Positions 19,266-31,272 of a stretch of DNA of 64,000 nucleotides are shown here, piece by piece. The DNA is taken from positions 65,909,688-65,973,687 of the forward strand of contig JBANSL010000013.1 in NCBI GenBank assembly GCA_037127255.1, given 5' to 3'. A program made the position numbers and the translations under genes. The notes beneath the pieces were generated by a model, which was not told where the DNA came from, searched no databases, and worked only from the letters and a program-made list of their open reading frames with translations. The stretch is from Persicaria tinctoria. Lineage: Eukaryota > Streptophyta > Magnoliopsida > Caryophyllales > Polygonaceae. Numbering within the stretch: position 1 is the stretch's first letter; each line of letters starts with the position of its first letter.

Positions 19266-22200
19266 CAAATGGAAGAAGAAAGCCATGGTGGCAACTTGGA
19301 GCGATTCCGACTCTGACTCCGACGATGAGAAGGCCAACATTTGTTTTATGGCCTCAAAAGATGAATCCCACGATGAGAAGCTTGAAGCTACTGTAAGAGA
19401 ACTCATGGAAAGTCCAAAAGAGGAGATCACCAAGGTGAAAGAATACAAATGGATTATTGATAGTGGATGCTCGAGGCATATGAGTGGGAAGAGTTCTCTC
19501 TTTCATGATCTAAAGGAGCAATCCACAGGAACAATCACTCTTGGTGACAAAGAAAAATGCGACATTGTTGGTATTGGTAGTGTTGGAAGTGATGCCAGCC
19601 ATAGTATTAAAAACGTCTATCTTGTTAATGGTTTAAAGTATAATCTGCTTAGTGTCTCTCAATTATGTGATAGTGGTAACAATGTCAGATTTAACAAGAA
19701 AAGATGTATAGTGTGAAGAGAAGATACAGGTGAAGTTATATTGACTGCATACCGTTACAACAATATATACGCCGTAAATGCTGATCAAGTGGCACAAGGA
19801 AGCTTAACTTGTCTAAAGGCTTTGACAGACGATCCAAAGCTTTGGCACAGGAGACTCGGTCATGTGAGTCCACATACACTACAGAAGCTTGTGTCCAAAG
19901 GGCTTGTAAGAGGGCTACCTGAAATGGACTTCAAAGGTATTGACATGTGCAACGCATGCACACGAGGTAAACAAACACGTAGCTCGTTCAAACCCAAAAA
20001 GGTTGTAAGTTCTTCTAGACCCCTTGAACTTTTACATATGGATTTATGTGGTCCTATGCGAGTCAAATCTCCCAATGGTAAAAAGTACATGCTAGTTGTT
20101 GTTGATGATTTTTCTAGATATACTTGGGTTGCATTTTTAAAAGAAAAATCAGAGGCCTTATTTGAGTTTTCAAAACTTTGTAAGGAGTTGCAAACTTTAA
20201 GAAACGAGCCCATAGTGTCAATTCGGAGTGATCATGGTTGGGAGTTTGATCAACTTCAGTTTGATTTGTTTTGTGTTAAATATGGCATCTCCCATAACTT
20301 TTCTACTCCTAGGACACCTCAACAAAATGGGGTTGTGGAACGCAAGAACCGCACCTTAGAGGATATGGCCAGAACTATGCTTTTAGAAAATGCATTACCT
20401 AAAACCTATTGGGCTGAAGTTGTTAACACAGCTAACTATATTTTGAATCGTTGTCTTATTCGTTCTATCTTAAAGAAAACTCCTTATGAACTTTTCAAAG
20501 GCCGCAAACCACTTATATCTTATTTTAAACCCTTTGGATGTACTTGTTTTGTTCATAACAATGGAAAAGATAACCTTGGGAAATTTGATGCGCGTAGTGA
20601 TGAAGGTATATTTCTTGGCTATTCCACGAGTAGCAAAGCTTATAGAATCTTCAATAAAAGGACCCAGGTAGTTGAAGAAAGTATACATGTTATTTTTTAT
20701 GAATGCAATGACGGTGCTTTGAGTGAAAGTGTTGCAGATATAGATCTTAACATCCATGAAGAGAACGAGGAAGGTGATCATGCTGCTACCAAGAACACTG
20801 AGAAGAGGAACATGCAGGAACCGGCCCAAGGTGTTGAAGATTCGTCCAAAGCCCTTGGTGTCCAATCCAACAGTGTTGAGACGTCAGAAACTGCTGTAAC
20901 TGAACCTAACAGGACCACGGAGTCAGATGTACTACAAGTCAATCCTACTGGTGTGACGAATCAAGGAGCTGAGATGAGCAAAAGGAAATTCAAATACTCC
21001 TCATCACACTCATTAAAGGATATCATTTCTGACCCTACTTCTAGTGTTCAAACTCGTTCTAAACTTAAAGATCTTTGTGCCTTTCACGCGTTTGTTTCTC
21101 TTATTGAGCCAAAAAAGGTAGATGAGGCACTTCAGGAGCCAGACTGGATCATTGCTATGCAAAGTGAGCTTAACGAATTTGAAAGGAACAAAGTCTGGAC
21201 CTTGAAGCCTAGGCCAAAGCATCAATCAGTCATTGGCACTCGATGGGTATTTCGAAACAAGCTAGATGAGAATGGTAAGATTGTGAGGAACAAGGCAAGG
21301 CTTGTTGTTCAAGGCTACAATCAAGAGGAAGGTATTGACTACGAGGAGACCTTTGCTCCCGTAGCCAGGCTTGAAGCTATTCGCATTCTATTGGCATTTG
21401 CATCTTTTATGAGCATAAAGTTATATCAAATGGATGTCAAGTGTGCTTTTCTTAATGGTTTCTTAGAGGAAGAAGTTTATGTGGCTCAAGCCCCAGGTTT
21501 TGAAAGTTCAGAATTTCCCAATCATGTTTATAAACTTGACAAAGCGCTTTATGGTTTGAAACAAGCCTCAAGAGCTTGGTATGAGCGCCTGTCAAAATAT
21601 CTTTTAGAAAATGATTTTAAAAGGGGGTTGATCGACAAGACTCTTTTTATCAAAACCAAAGGAAAGGACATTTTGGTTATTCAAATTTATGCTGATGATA
21701 TACTATTTGGTGCTACTAACACATCTTTGTGCAAGGAATTTTCTGACATCATGTGCAGTGAATTTGAGATGAGCTTGATGGGTGAACTCAACTTCTTTTT
21801 GGGATTACAAGTTCATCAAACCAAGAAAGGGATCTTTGTCAACCAAAGCAAATACACTAAGGATCTCTTGAAGAAATTCAAGATGGATCAATCCAAAGCA
21901 GCCAAGACTCCCATGAGCTCAACATTGTCTCTAGATCAAGACAAGACTGGAATAAGTGTCAATCAAAAGGAGTATCGAGGAATGATTGGATCTTTATTAT
22001 ATCTCACAGCTAGTAGACCTGACATCATGTTTAGTGTTTGCATGTGTGCTAGGTTTCAAGCTGATCCTAAAGAATCTCACCTCGTGGCTGTGAAGAGGAT
22101 CTTTCGATATCTCAATGGCACTAAGGAGCTTGGACTATGGTACCCAAAGCAAAAGGATTTCACTTTAATTGGATATTCTGATGCAGATTTTGCAGGCTAT

Positions 22201-22641
22201 AAGGTGGATAGGAAGAGCACATCAGGATGTTGCCAATTCTTAGGAGCATCTTTGATCAGTTGGCACTCAAAGAAGCAAAACTCAGTTGCTCTATCCACTG
22301 CAGAAGCCGAATACATTGCAGCTGGAGCCTGTTGCTCCCAAATCCTTTGGATAGCTCAACAAATGTGAGATCTTGGCATTAACCTCAAAGGTATTCCAAT
22401 TAAGTGTGACAATACAAGTGCCATCTCCATCACTAAGAATCCTGTTCAGCATTCAAGGACCAAACATATTGATCTAAGGCATCATTTCATTAGAGATCAT
22501 GTTGAAAAAGGTGAAGTGTCCATATCTTTTATTTCTACTGATTATCAATGGGCTGACATTTTTACTAAGCCTTTGGCAGAGGACAGGTTCACCTTCATAA
22601 GACGAGAGATTGGGATGCTTAATAAGGATGCACTTTCGTAG
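19266..22641 (+). pseudogene. copia element pol: protease, integrase, RT, RNase H
   Basis: In order: an acidic Ser/Asp linker, protease active site WIIDSGCSRHMSG, GAG-pre-integrase WHRRLGHVS with CNAC, and integrase with D in LHMDLCG, D in SDHGWEF, E in VVERKNRTLE. RT follows with QMDVKCAFLNG and catalytic YADDILFG, then RNase H with YSDADFAG and STAEAEY. The domain order is copia, and RT wording such as SLLYLTASRPDIMF fits Sireviruses. TGA at 19714-19716 and TGA at 22366-22368 interrupt the frame, which otherwise runs to TAG 22639-22641. Confidence 0.93.
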
Positions 22642-22727
22642 GGGGAGCTTTCCCTTTACGAAAGATAAATTCTACTTAGTGTCAAGACCCTTGAGAACTA
22701 TGTCAAGGTGTGTGATCTAAATGGTGG
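22642..22727 (+). other. post-pol region with first polypurine-like tract
   Basis: TAGGGGGAGC overlaps the pol stop (22639-22648). Extra copies of the polypurine tract downstream of pol are a known Sirevirus trait. The rest is noncoding. Confidence 0.5.
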
Positions 22728-22732
22728 ATTAC

Positions 22733-23960
22733 TGACAAGAGGAAAACCTGTCGTTATTCTTGCCAAAGAATACTCAAACTCACAACTAGTATAGTGTATA
22801 AGTAAGAGATCGATCCACAGGGAAATCTATTAAATTCAAGTCTAATTCTAATTGCTAAGAGGGAAAAAGGGGGAGTTTTTAGTGTGAAAAGATCCGCCTT
22901 TTAGCAAAGCAGAGACAAGCAAACAAAGTAAATTGATTGTAAAATTCAGTGAAGGGAAATAGGTTCACCTACAATTTATCACTTCGATTGATGAATTCGA
23001 TCCTTGTTTCAGCCTCTAGTTCTTGTCTTTTCCTATCAATGTCCTTGTCCAGATCTTAGGTAAATTACTAGTCCTACGAGTCCTAGCAACCCTTATCTCT
23101 AAATAACCCTAACACGGTTAAGATTTAACCTAGAGATAGCATTAAGATTATGAATTAACCAAGGTACATGCAATATCAAGCTACGAGTCGATATTTAACA
23201 TATATTCAACTTCCTACACATCCAATTAGTCCTACGAGTCCTAAAGGGATATGATTGCCACTTGGGTTAAGGTTCGCTACGAGGAATCTACAAAACCCTA
23301 GCAATTGAATGAATCTACTCTAACTAGTCGGCCAGGCCAGAGAGAATAAAACACATTCAAGCAATTAAGCACAAGGAAGTCAAAACATTGCAATAGGAAT
23401 AAGAACTAGATTAAGAAACTCACAATTCAACAATCAAAGATCCAAACTGTAGGCGAAACCTCGAGAGTTTAGTTGCTCATGCTCAACGGCGCTCTCAACA
23501 ATGGTGTAAAGTGCATAAGGTTAATGAAAGAATAACTAGAAAAGCCTTAAATAGTCTAGAGAAAGTCGGCCCAAAATAGCCTAATGAAAACCCTCAGTAA
23601 AATCCGGACTAAATGTTCATCTACTGTACGGGCCGCGGGGCGGCCGGCGATCAGCGAAGTTCCTCGTTTCTTCCTTCGAGCCGCGGGGCGGCCAGAGATG
23701 CTGCGGGGCGGCCTGCGATTCTTCCGAGTTCTCCTTCTTTGTTTCCAGCAGCTCCTGAGTATTCTCCTTAGCTTATTTTTGCTCTTTTCAAATCCATTTC
23801 ACCTCCAATCTACTTTACCTGAAATAAACCATAAAATCCTGTAGATTCCGCCTCTTCTAACTCAACAAGTGATAATGCAAATTCAACTAAATAAATGCAA
23901 TATTCACACCTAAATAATGCTAAATGCAATCTATTATGCAACACTAAACATGCTCTATCA
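22733..23960 (-). mobile_element. Athila-type solo LTR, 1228 bp
   Basis: It starts TGACAAG and ends ATCA, with ATTAC on both sides (22728-22732 and 23961-23965). The layout follows the Athila LTR at 46509-47744: the same start TGACA, then a stretch with CTAGTATAGTG and CGATCCACAGGGAAA, a GGGGGAGTTTT tract, repeated CCTACGAGTCCTA, and a GC-rich module near the far end. Nearly equal length (1228 vs 1236 bp) supports this. No internal sequence remains, so it is a solo LTR left by LTR-LTR recombination. Orientation is taken from the Athila copy. Confidence 0.82.
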
Positions 23961-23965
23961 ATTAC

Positions 23966-24330
23966 ATTTATCGGATCATATATTTTTGGTTAATATCTTT
24001 TTAGATATTCAATCAATTATATTTTTCATCAGATTTCAAAAATTGCCTATTTATGTTATATTCTTAACCGTTAAGATATTTTTGGAACTAGATATTTTGG
24101 TTATTCAGTCCGATTTTAATGGAAAATTTGAATTTTGAATTGGAAACCTTTCAAATTGGAAATGTGATGATTTCTTTCCTTGGAACTCTAAACCCGTCCC
24201 ATCACTCCCTCTACTTAAACCCAATCCTGTACCCGATTACAACACACACTCAGAGCTAATCCAAACCCCTTCACCTTCTCCTTCTTCAACCTCTCAATCT
24301 GTTCTAAGAAAACCCTAGCCGATTTCCTCC
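23966..24330 (+). other. copia element spacer before the 3' ORF
   Basis: AT-rich noncoding sequence continues from the pol side of the element. The last 130 bp before the ATG are C/T-rich, like a 5' leader. A spliced or internally initiated transcript is possible but not shown. Confidence 0.35.
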
Positions 24331-26040
24331 ATGGCACCCAAAACCAAGAAAGTTGTCACACCCAAAAGACTTGGCGCCACCCCCAAGGGACGTCAGGCCA
24401 CTGCTACCTCTCCCACACCTGAACCCGCTCCTCAAGCTATTGTCCCAACTGTCGTCCAGAGCACCATCGCTGAGAGAACGGCCATTGTTCCCAAGGGCTC
24501 TCAAAAGCGCTCTGCTAAGAAGCCGATCAGTGCTAAACAGAAAGGAAAGAGGAAGATTTTGGTTGTGGAAGTGGACGAGGAAGAGGAGGAAGATGACCTA
24601 GACGCCCTCCTGGAAAGAGATGCTGCCAAGGAAGCCGATGAGGAGGCCTTGAGGAAGAAAAAGGTAGATGAGGAGGCCGAGCTTGCAAAGAAACTGGCCG
24701 AGGAAGAAGCTGAGAGGATTCGGAAGGAAGCCGAAGCCGAGGAGGTTCCATCCGGGGAGGATCCTGAGGAAGAAGAAGAAGAGCAAGAGGAATCTGGAGA
24801 GGACGAGGAAGCTGAAGGAGATGTAGCGGGGTCCGGTGAGGACTCGGGGTCTGAGGAAGAAGAGGAAGAATCTCCCTCTCCTTCTCCTCCTCCTCCCCCG
24901 TCTCCAAAGAAGCGGAAAGCCCCTGCTGCTGTCAAGGCTCCATCTCCCAAGCATACCAGGAAGGGCACTGTCAAGAGTCTTGTAGCGCCTGTCAAGAGAA
25001 TTGCTCCGACAATTGCTCGCAGAAAGAATGCAGACCCCCCGGCCTATATCCAGGTAAATCAATCCTTGCCCTCCTCTTGGTTTCAAGATGTTGAGACTGC
25101 TGGTAAGTGGGTAGACGAGTTTCGAACTCGTAAGATTAGTTGTTCTGATTTTTTGGATTTTGAGTTCTTCGAAGCTTTGAAGCTACCATGCATTGATCTT
25201 CTCAAAAAATCCCCAGCCTGGACCCTTCTTAACCTTGAAACTGTCTACTACCTCCAGCTTACCCAGCTTTTCTACATTAACCTAAAAGCCAAAAACGACA
25301 CCAATGGTTGGTCCTTGGAGTCTGTTGTCAAATGGGTTAGAATCTCTCTCAACTCCAATGATTTTGCAGATTTCCTTGGCTTACCTATCCCAGTTCCACC
25401 CTCTGAAATACACCCCTCAAAAGAGAATTGCATCATCCTTGCCCGTGCCAAGTGCCTCCTACCCGAAGCATCCAACAACACCTCAAAGCAACTCACCCAC
25501 TCATCCCTAACCCTTGAGGCAAAAATTATTTTCAACATCATTGTTCGATGCCTCTTACCCCGTCTTAACTCTGGCTCACTCCTTACTGACAATGCCATGG
25601 TCCTGCTCTACCGCATCTTAAATGGCCTTGACCTTGATCTGGCCAATACTATCCTTGGAACCATGGCACATGCCAGAAAAGCTAGAAAAGGCTCTCCCCT
25701 CCCTTTTGCTACCTTTTTGACCCCTATCTTCAAAGCTTCTAGAATTGATGTCAAAAATGAAGAACAGCTGCGTCATATGGGTAAGTTCGACTCTAAGGGC
25801 CTTGAAAAGATTGGCATCACTCGGTCTCCCCAAGGGACCTTGAGTCTTTCCACTCCTTCAAAAGCCTTTCCCACTGCTCCAGCTTTCAATGAACGCATGG
25901 ACAACCTAGAGTTGGGCTTGGAGGAAGTTCGCCTGGATATCAAGGAGCTGCAGATGGAGATTATGACGGAGATGAGCAGGATTTCCAAGATGCTGGAAGG
26001 ACTGTGGACGAGGCTCACTGATGATGCTCCGGATGACTAA
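24331..26040 (+). CDS. Sirevirus-type extra 3' ORF (envelope-like class)
   Basis: This is an intact frame of 569 residues between pol and the 3' LTR, the position of the extra ORF in Sireviruses. Residues 1-75 are basic and Pro-rich. About 85-200 is a highly charged Glu/Lys coiled coil ending in a Ser/Pro tract. About 235-500 is a folded-looking region resembling the plant 'putative transposon protein' domain, and the last 50 residues form a heptad-like helix. I see no signal peptide and no clear membrane segment, so an envelope role is not supported by this sequence. Unlike gag and pol it has no stop. Confidence 0.7.
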   Translation: MAPKTKKVVTPKRLGATPKGRQATATSPTPEPAPQAIVPTVVQSTIAERTAIVPKGSQKRSAKKPISAKQKGKRKILVVEVDEEEEEDDLDALLERDAAKEADEEALRKKKVDEEAELAKKLAEEEAERIRKEAEAEEVPSGEDPEEEEEEQEESGEDEEAEGDVAGSGEDSGSEEEEEESPSPSPPPPPSPKKRKAPAAVKAPSPKHTRKGTVKSLVAPVKRIAPTIARRKNADPPAYIQVNQSLPSSWFQDVETAGKWVDEFRTRKISCSDFLDFEFFEALKLPCIDLLKKSPAWTLLNLETVYYLQLTQLFYINLKAKNDTNGWSLESVVKWVRISLNSNDFADFLGLPIPVPPSEIHPSKENCIILARAKCLLPEASNNTSKQLTHSSLTLEAKIIFNIIVRCLLPRLNSGSLLTDNAMVLLYRILNGLDLDLANTILGTMAHARKARKGSPLPFATFLTPIFKASRIDVKNEEQLRHMGKFDSKGLEKIGITRSPQGTLSLSTPSKAFPTAPAFNERMDNLELGLEEVRLDIKELQMEIMTEMSRISKMLEGLWTRLTDDAPDD

Positions 26041-26386
26041 GCCTAAACCCTACCCAATCCTATCCCACCCACTTGATACATTGTTGGTTTTTGGAAACGT
26101 TTTCAAAACATTTGGTAACTTTTTTGGTGACTGTTTTACCTCCTCCCTTTGTTGAAAGACAAAAAGGGGGAGATGATATGTGGTGTTGCTTAGACTTTGA
26201 AAACCTCTGCTTAAAGGTCTTGGAAGACCTTGGTTTTTTATTTATGGTTTTCGGTTGGATGGTTTTTGCATGCTTTAAAATTTTTGATCCAACATTTGTC
26301 TAACCCTTGCAGGCACTTAGTCTGATTTCTATTTTATTATCTATGCTTGACTAAGTTGCAGGGATGCACATGTTTTGTCTTTTATC
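26041..26386 (+). other. copia 3' untranslated region with second polypurine-like tract
   Basis: AAAAAGGGGGAGATG at 26161-26175 repeats the core of the true tract at 26387-26397. Nothing else is coding. Confidence 0.5.
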
Positions 26387-26397
26387 AAGGGGGAGAT
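26387..26397 (+). promoter_or_regulatory. polypurine tract of the copia element
   Basis: AAGGGGGAGAT lies directly against the 3' LTR, the position that primes plus-strand DNA. Confidence 0.85.
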
Positions 26398-26550
26398 TGA
26401 TAACTCCCTCCCTTGATGAAAATCAGAATAAATGTTTCAAAGGCTTTGACAGGATGTTTGTGTCAAAGGCCTTGGAGCATTAACAGTTGATGAAATACAA
26501 AACCTGTTTTATAAGTCCGTATATTATTTAATCTTATTATATACTTCCTT

Positions 26551-26613
<63 letters not shown>

Positions 26614-27450
26614 TGACTAACCTTTTCAGGAATTATTTTGAGGTCATATCTTTCCTTTAGTACATTTTGAGGAGATCAAATTCAAATAAGATCATGACTT
26701 CGAAGTATCCATAAATAGAAGATTCAAGATCAAGCCATGATTCGAAAAAGCTGTTGATAAAGATCTGGTGTTGAAGACCCTCATGCTCCATGCTCTGATA
26801 TAAAGGAAAGGAAGAAGAAGACAGAAACAACAAGTGCTACACGAGCTTTCATTCATTCAAGCGAAATCTGTCTTCCAAAGTGTCTCTCTGCTAGCGCTCA
26901 AGAGTTTGTTGTTTATTTCAAAGCCTTTGAGAGTCATTGTGAGCTTATAGGATATATTCATTTACAGTGTTACTCCAGAGTTTATAACTCGGGAAGTTGC
27001 ACTAGGCTATTGATTTGTGAGAGTAAGAGGATTGTACTAGATAGCTGAGAGAGGTGGGGCTCTTCTAGATTGGTCTAGGACTCCAAGGGAATGTGAGTTG
27101 ACTAGATTGCAATTGTATAGGAGAGAGGCTTCTCGGTTAGCTATTAGGATTCTAAGCTAAGCGAATCAATAAAGCCTTTTGAATCCTAGGGTTGTGGAAG
27201 AACCCTAGGCGGGGACGTAGGCCAAGTTCGTGCCGAACCTCGTAAACAATTACTCGTGTTCTTCACTTATTGCTTTGCCTTATTTCCGCACTTGGTTCGA
27301 TTGTCTAACTTTGAGATTCAGGTTTAATCTCAAAGGTTTTGGTACAAGCTCCAAAAGTCTTGAGACTTTCTGCGAAAAATGGGCATACTCTATTCAACCC
27401 CCCTTCTAGAGTATTTCTATATTACATTGTTTTATATTATCGAACCTTCA
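26398..27450 (+). repeat. 3' LTR of the copia element
   Basis: It is 1053 bp. It carries an (AT)n run at about 26556-26610 where the 5' LTR has only about five AT pairs, which accounts for the length difference. AATAAA lies at about 27168-27173. Confidence 0.93.
26556..26610. repeat. (AT)n microsatellite
   Basis: About 27 AT units in the 3' LTR only. It expanded after insertion or was lost from the 5' LTR. Confidence 0.95.
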
Positions 27451-29298
27451 AATTTGAAATGGCATGGACCACAAAACCAAATTATGAAAATATTGTCAAT
27501 AGAGTGTGGAAAAACAGGTTATCCAGATCCTTTTGTTATAAACTTGTTCAAAAACAAAAACTTTTAAAGAAAAATACGAAAGAATGGTGTAAGAATCGTC
27601 CTAACAATATTCAGAAACATCTAACAAAACTAGAACATGATATTCTGAACCTCCAAATACAGTTACCTTGGGGAAATCTATCTACAAAAGACAAATCGAG
27701 ACTTGAAAGGTTGGAAAACAAAAAATCCAAGCTTTTGGAGTATAATTATAACTTCTGGAAGCAGAGGGTTATGATTAAACACACCCATCTGGGAGACAAG
27801 AATACCAAATATTTTAAAACTAACGCTAAAATCCGAAACTTTAAAAGAGATATGTTATCCTTCACCACAACGGACGGAAATATATATATATAAACTAATC
27901 CCTCAAGTATATCAGATCAAATAACGGCTGAAATGGAGGAGAGATTTATCTCCCCACACTAACAGAAAGTCACTCTAGAGGATATCAAAAACATTCAACC
28001 ACACATTTCCATAAGGGGAAATGAGGCTTTAACAAAATTTCCAACAACCACTGAAATAAAGAATGTTATGACTAGTATGGCAGAAGATAAAATACCCGGA
28101 CCTGATGGTTACCCTCTGGAATTCTATACCAATTCAACTACTGGCACATAGTTGGACCTTCGGTATGCAAGGCGATAAAGGCTTTCTTCCATTCTGGAAG
28201 TCTACTAACAGAAATAAATCAAAGCTTTATTTCTCTTATTCCAAAAATTGAGAATCCTGTAAATATTAATCACTACAGACCAATTAGCTTATGTAACACT
28301 ATTTACAAAGTTATAGCTAAAATTTTAGCAAATAGATTGAAGCTGATCCTCTCGAAGGTCATCAACCCGTTCCAAGGGGCTTTTGTGGAAGGGAGATCCA
28401 TACAAGACAACACCCTCGTAGCTCATGAAATTTTTCATAGCTTCCATAAACAAAAAGGTAAGATGTGATGGATGGTCCTAAAACTGGACATGGAAAAGGC
28501 TTATGATAAGATCAACTGGTCATACATCAAACCAGTACTTTGTAAATGTGGTTTTCATCTCATATATATGGATTAATTGGGTTATGAAATGTTTAACAAC
28601 TACTACATTTTCTGTTCTAGTAAATAACACGACGGGAAAACAATTCAAACCAAATTGGGGAATTCGACAAGGAGATCCGTTAGCTCCATACATATTTGTT
28701 TTGGTAATGGAAAATCTAGCTAGAGAGTTACACCAAGAAGTTGTGCTTGATGATGCTTTAGTTGGCATAAAACTAAAAAAGAATGGTACTCCTATCTAAT
28801 TCTTAACCTTTGTAGATGACACTATCATCTTTGCTAAAGCAGCTCATATAAATCTTAATACAATCCAAAATATGATAAATAACTTCTCCAACATTTATGA
28901 TCTAACTATAAACTATAACAAAAGCTCCATTCAATTCTCTGAAAATGTGAACTCCAATCTGACAACATCCCTTGCCTCAACAAATGAGAATTCCTATTTC
29001 CAAAAGACTTGAAAAATATTTAGGAATCCCTCTAATAAATGGTAGAATTAAAAATTGTGTTTTTGAGGAAGCATTACATAGCCTTAGGAAACAACTATCA
29101 AAATGGAAGGCCTCGACCCTCTCCCAATCTGGACGAGCTATCCTCATCCGAGAAAACTTAAGCTCTAAAACAAATTACCTTATGCAAAACTTTCTTTTAC
29201 CAAAAGGTATCCTTCAGCAAATGGATCAAATTAACAAAAACATCAAGAAGGACTCGGAATTAGAAAATGGGAAGAACTTAATGAGAGTTTGCAAATGA
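27451..29298 (+). pseudogene. LINE reverse transcriptase
   Basis: The LINE frame resumes after the copia element with EMAWTTKPNY, a normal continuation of the L1 linker. RT blocks follow in several frames: PGPDGYPLEFY near 28100, SFISLIPKIENP and HYRPISLCNTIYKVIAKILANRLK near 28220-28340, KLDMEKAYDKINW at about 28480-28520, GIRQGDPLAPYIF near 28660, and the catalytic FVDDTIIF near 28810. Many stops and at least three frame changes make it a pseudogene. Confidence 0.9.
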
Positions 29299-29699
29299 AA
29301 CTTCTTTGGAAAATCCACACGGAGAAAGATAACATATGGGTTAAAATAATAAAAGAAAAATACTTGGAACACGAGAACATCAACCATATTACAAACTCTA
29401 ATACCTCTTGGCAATTTGGAAGACTATTAACTCTTAGGAAAATATTTAATAATTGACTTCTATGGATAATAGGAAATGGTACTTCGATAAATGTATGGAA
29501 CGACCCTTGGTTACAAGACTGCCCCCTGGAAATTTACAGAAATAATTTAGACCCTAATATGACGGTTAGCCAGCTACTGACCACTCAGAAACAATGGGAT
29601 ACGACGGTACTTCAAAATATATTTCCAACCAACATCATACAAAAATTTTTACAAATCCCAATTCCATATTAAGACACTCCGGACAAACTCATTTGGACA

Positions 29700-30731
29700 T
29701 TGGAATCGAGTGGATCCTTTTCAACCAAACTACTCACAAAAATGGAACAACAAAACAACAACGATCTCAATTGGATTTGGAAACTAAACCTACCCCCTAG
29801 AATAAAAAATCTCATATGGAAAATCTTGATTGATGGACTTCCAACTAAACAAAGGCTAAACAAATATATAAATAGAGTGCCCCTTCAATGTTGCTTATGT
29901 GAAGCTAATGATGAAGACTCCTCTCACTTTCTTCTACAACGCAAATATACAAAAGAAGTAATTGCTCAATATGAAAGAGATACTGGACATAAATGTATAG
30001 GAACAAGAGGAAATGTCATGTATATTATAGCCCTACTTTTATCTAGATCTAGAAACACACAAATAGAAAATCTGAGATGTATTTGGCAAGCTATTTGGAA
30101 TTTCAGAAATGATCTTATATTTAAAAACATGAAACTACCTCACCCCACTTATTTAGTACAACAAATCATTAGCAATATAAAAAATTGGAAATATGAAGAA
30201 AAAGAGTCCCCTGGTAAGCAGGTATCAAGGAAAGGTAGGAAAACAAAATGAATCAAACCAAAGGGAGCTATCTACGAGATTAATGTAGATGACTCGGTCA
30301 AATCCACGGGTGCTTGCCAAGTGGGAGGAGTCATCAGAGACTCCAATTGCAATATTATAGATATTTTCTATCAGCAAACTAGGAGAGGTACAATGTTAGA
30401 GGTTGCTGCAATCTGTATGGGCTTGCAGCATGCGACTAATAAAGGTCTTCAGTATATCATCATTGAGGGAGACAATCAAGTTCTTATAAAGACAATAAAG
30501 GAAGAAGCCAACATTAAATGGGAAATCATGCATCAAGTGGAGAAGATCAAAGAATTGGCAAAGAATTTCGACTTCATAGAATTCAAACATTGCTTTAGAG
30601 AAGCTAATAGAGTAGCTGATTATGTAGCTAGACATGGAATCATATATAACAGATTGACTATCCCTTTTAATAGAGAATTGTACTTCATCATCATTGAGGA
30701 TGATCATGGAGGGATACTACGTGCGGCGTAG
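29700..30731 (+). pseudogene. LINE zinc-binding RVT module and RNase H
   Basis: 29760-29960 encodes the zf-RVT layout (WIWKLNLPPRIKNLIWK, then CCLCEANDEDSSHFL). TGA at 30249-30251 breaks the frame. The RNase H domain follows with INVDDSVKSTG, MLEVAAICMGL, IEGDNQVLI and REANRVADYVAR, carrying the four acidic positions. This terminal RNase H is usual in plant L1. The frame ends just before the A-tail. Confidence 0.85.
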
Positions 30732-30802
30732 CATCCTCCTATCTTTTGCCCACTGTAAAAAAAAAAAAAAAAAAACTCAAACCAGTGTAGATGACCTGCA
30801 AC

Positions 30803-31264
30803 TAGACCTATCAAAACACAACCTGACCCGGTCGACCCGACCAGACCGCCCGGAAATTTCTCGACCCGAACTCGGAAATTTTGACCCGGAAATTTTTTTC
30901 GACCTGAACCCGAAAACCCGGAAATTTTCCGGGTCATCTGGGTTTCAACCCGGTGACCCGGTAATTTTGACCTGATTTTACCCGATTGACCCGGTGACCC
31001 GGTTGATTTTTAATTAAATATAATTAATTTTTTTAATATATAATTAAAATTTATTGCAAAATTATCAAATCATGATTTTTTTTAATTTAAAAAGGAAAAA
31101 TTTGACAAACCCGAAATCGACCCGAAATGACCCGAAATCCGGTCAAACCCGGGTTCTAGTCAACCCGGAAATACCCGAGACCCATTTTACCCGTGACCCG
31201 TTTTACCCGGGACCCGAAATGACCCAACCCAAACCCGACCCGAATGACCCGTTTGACAGGTCTA
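30803..31264. mobile_element. hAT-type MITE with GACCCG-rich ends, 462 bp
   Basis: Terminal inverted repeats TAGACCTATCAAA / TTTGACAGGTCTA have one mismatch. The 8-bp duplication CCTGCAAC flanks them perfectly (30795-30802 and 31265-31272), as in hAT elements. Both subterminal regions are packed with ACCCGGAAATT- and GACCCG-type units around an AT-rich centre. It sits two bases after the LINE target duplication. Confidence 0.88.
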
Positions 31265-31272
31265 CCTGCAAC

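Larger units (their letters stand above)
17212..27450 (+). mobile_element. Ty1/copia Sirevirus-like retrotransposon, 10.2 kb
   Basis: LTRs start TGATAACTC and end CTTCA. The flanks GATTT (17207-17211) and AATTT (27451-27455) are a target duplication with one mismatch, and removing the element restores the LINE frame. The order gag, integrase, RT, RNase H is that of Ty1/copia. The extra large ORF after pol and the repeated GGGGGAGAT purine tracts point to the Sirevirus group. LTRs differ at roughly 2% by eye, outside an (AT)n expansion. pol has stops. An Athila-type solo LTR sits between pol and the extra ORF. Confidence 0.93.
15031..30775 (+). mobile_element. L1-type LINE with nested insertions
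   Basis: An A-tail at 30757-30775 ends the element. The sequence after it (AAACCAGTGTAGAT at 30779-30792) is repeated exactly at 15017-15030, so the ends are fixed by a 14-bp duplication. Extending to 17 bp gives one mismatch. The order is a 5' region without a recognisable gag ORF, endonuclease, RT, zinc-binding RVT module and RNase H, as in plant L1 elements. A Tourist-like MITE (15227-15589) and a copia element (17212-27450) lie inside. Net LINE length is about 5.1 kb. Coding parts carry many stops and shifts. Confidence 0.85.

Noticed and set aside
24501..25086. Long minus-strand frames rich in Ser or Arg opposite the copia extra ORF
   Set aside because: They are shadows of the Glu/Lys-rich plus-strand coding sequence.
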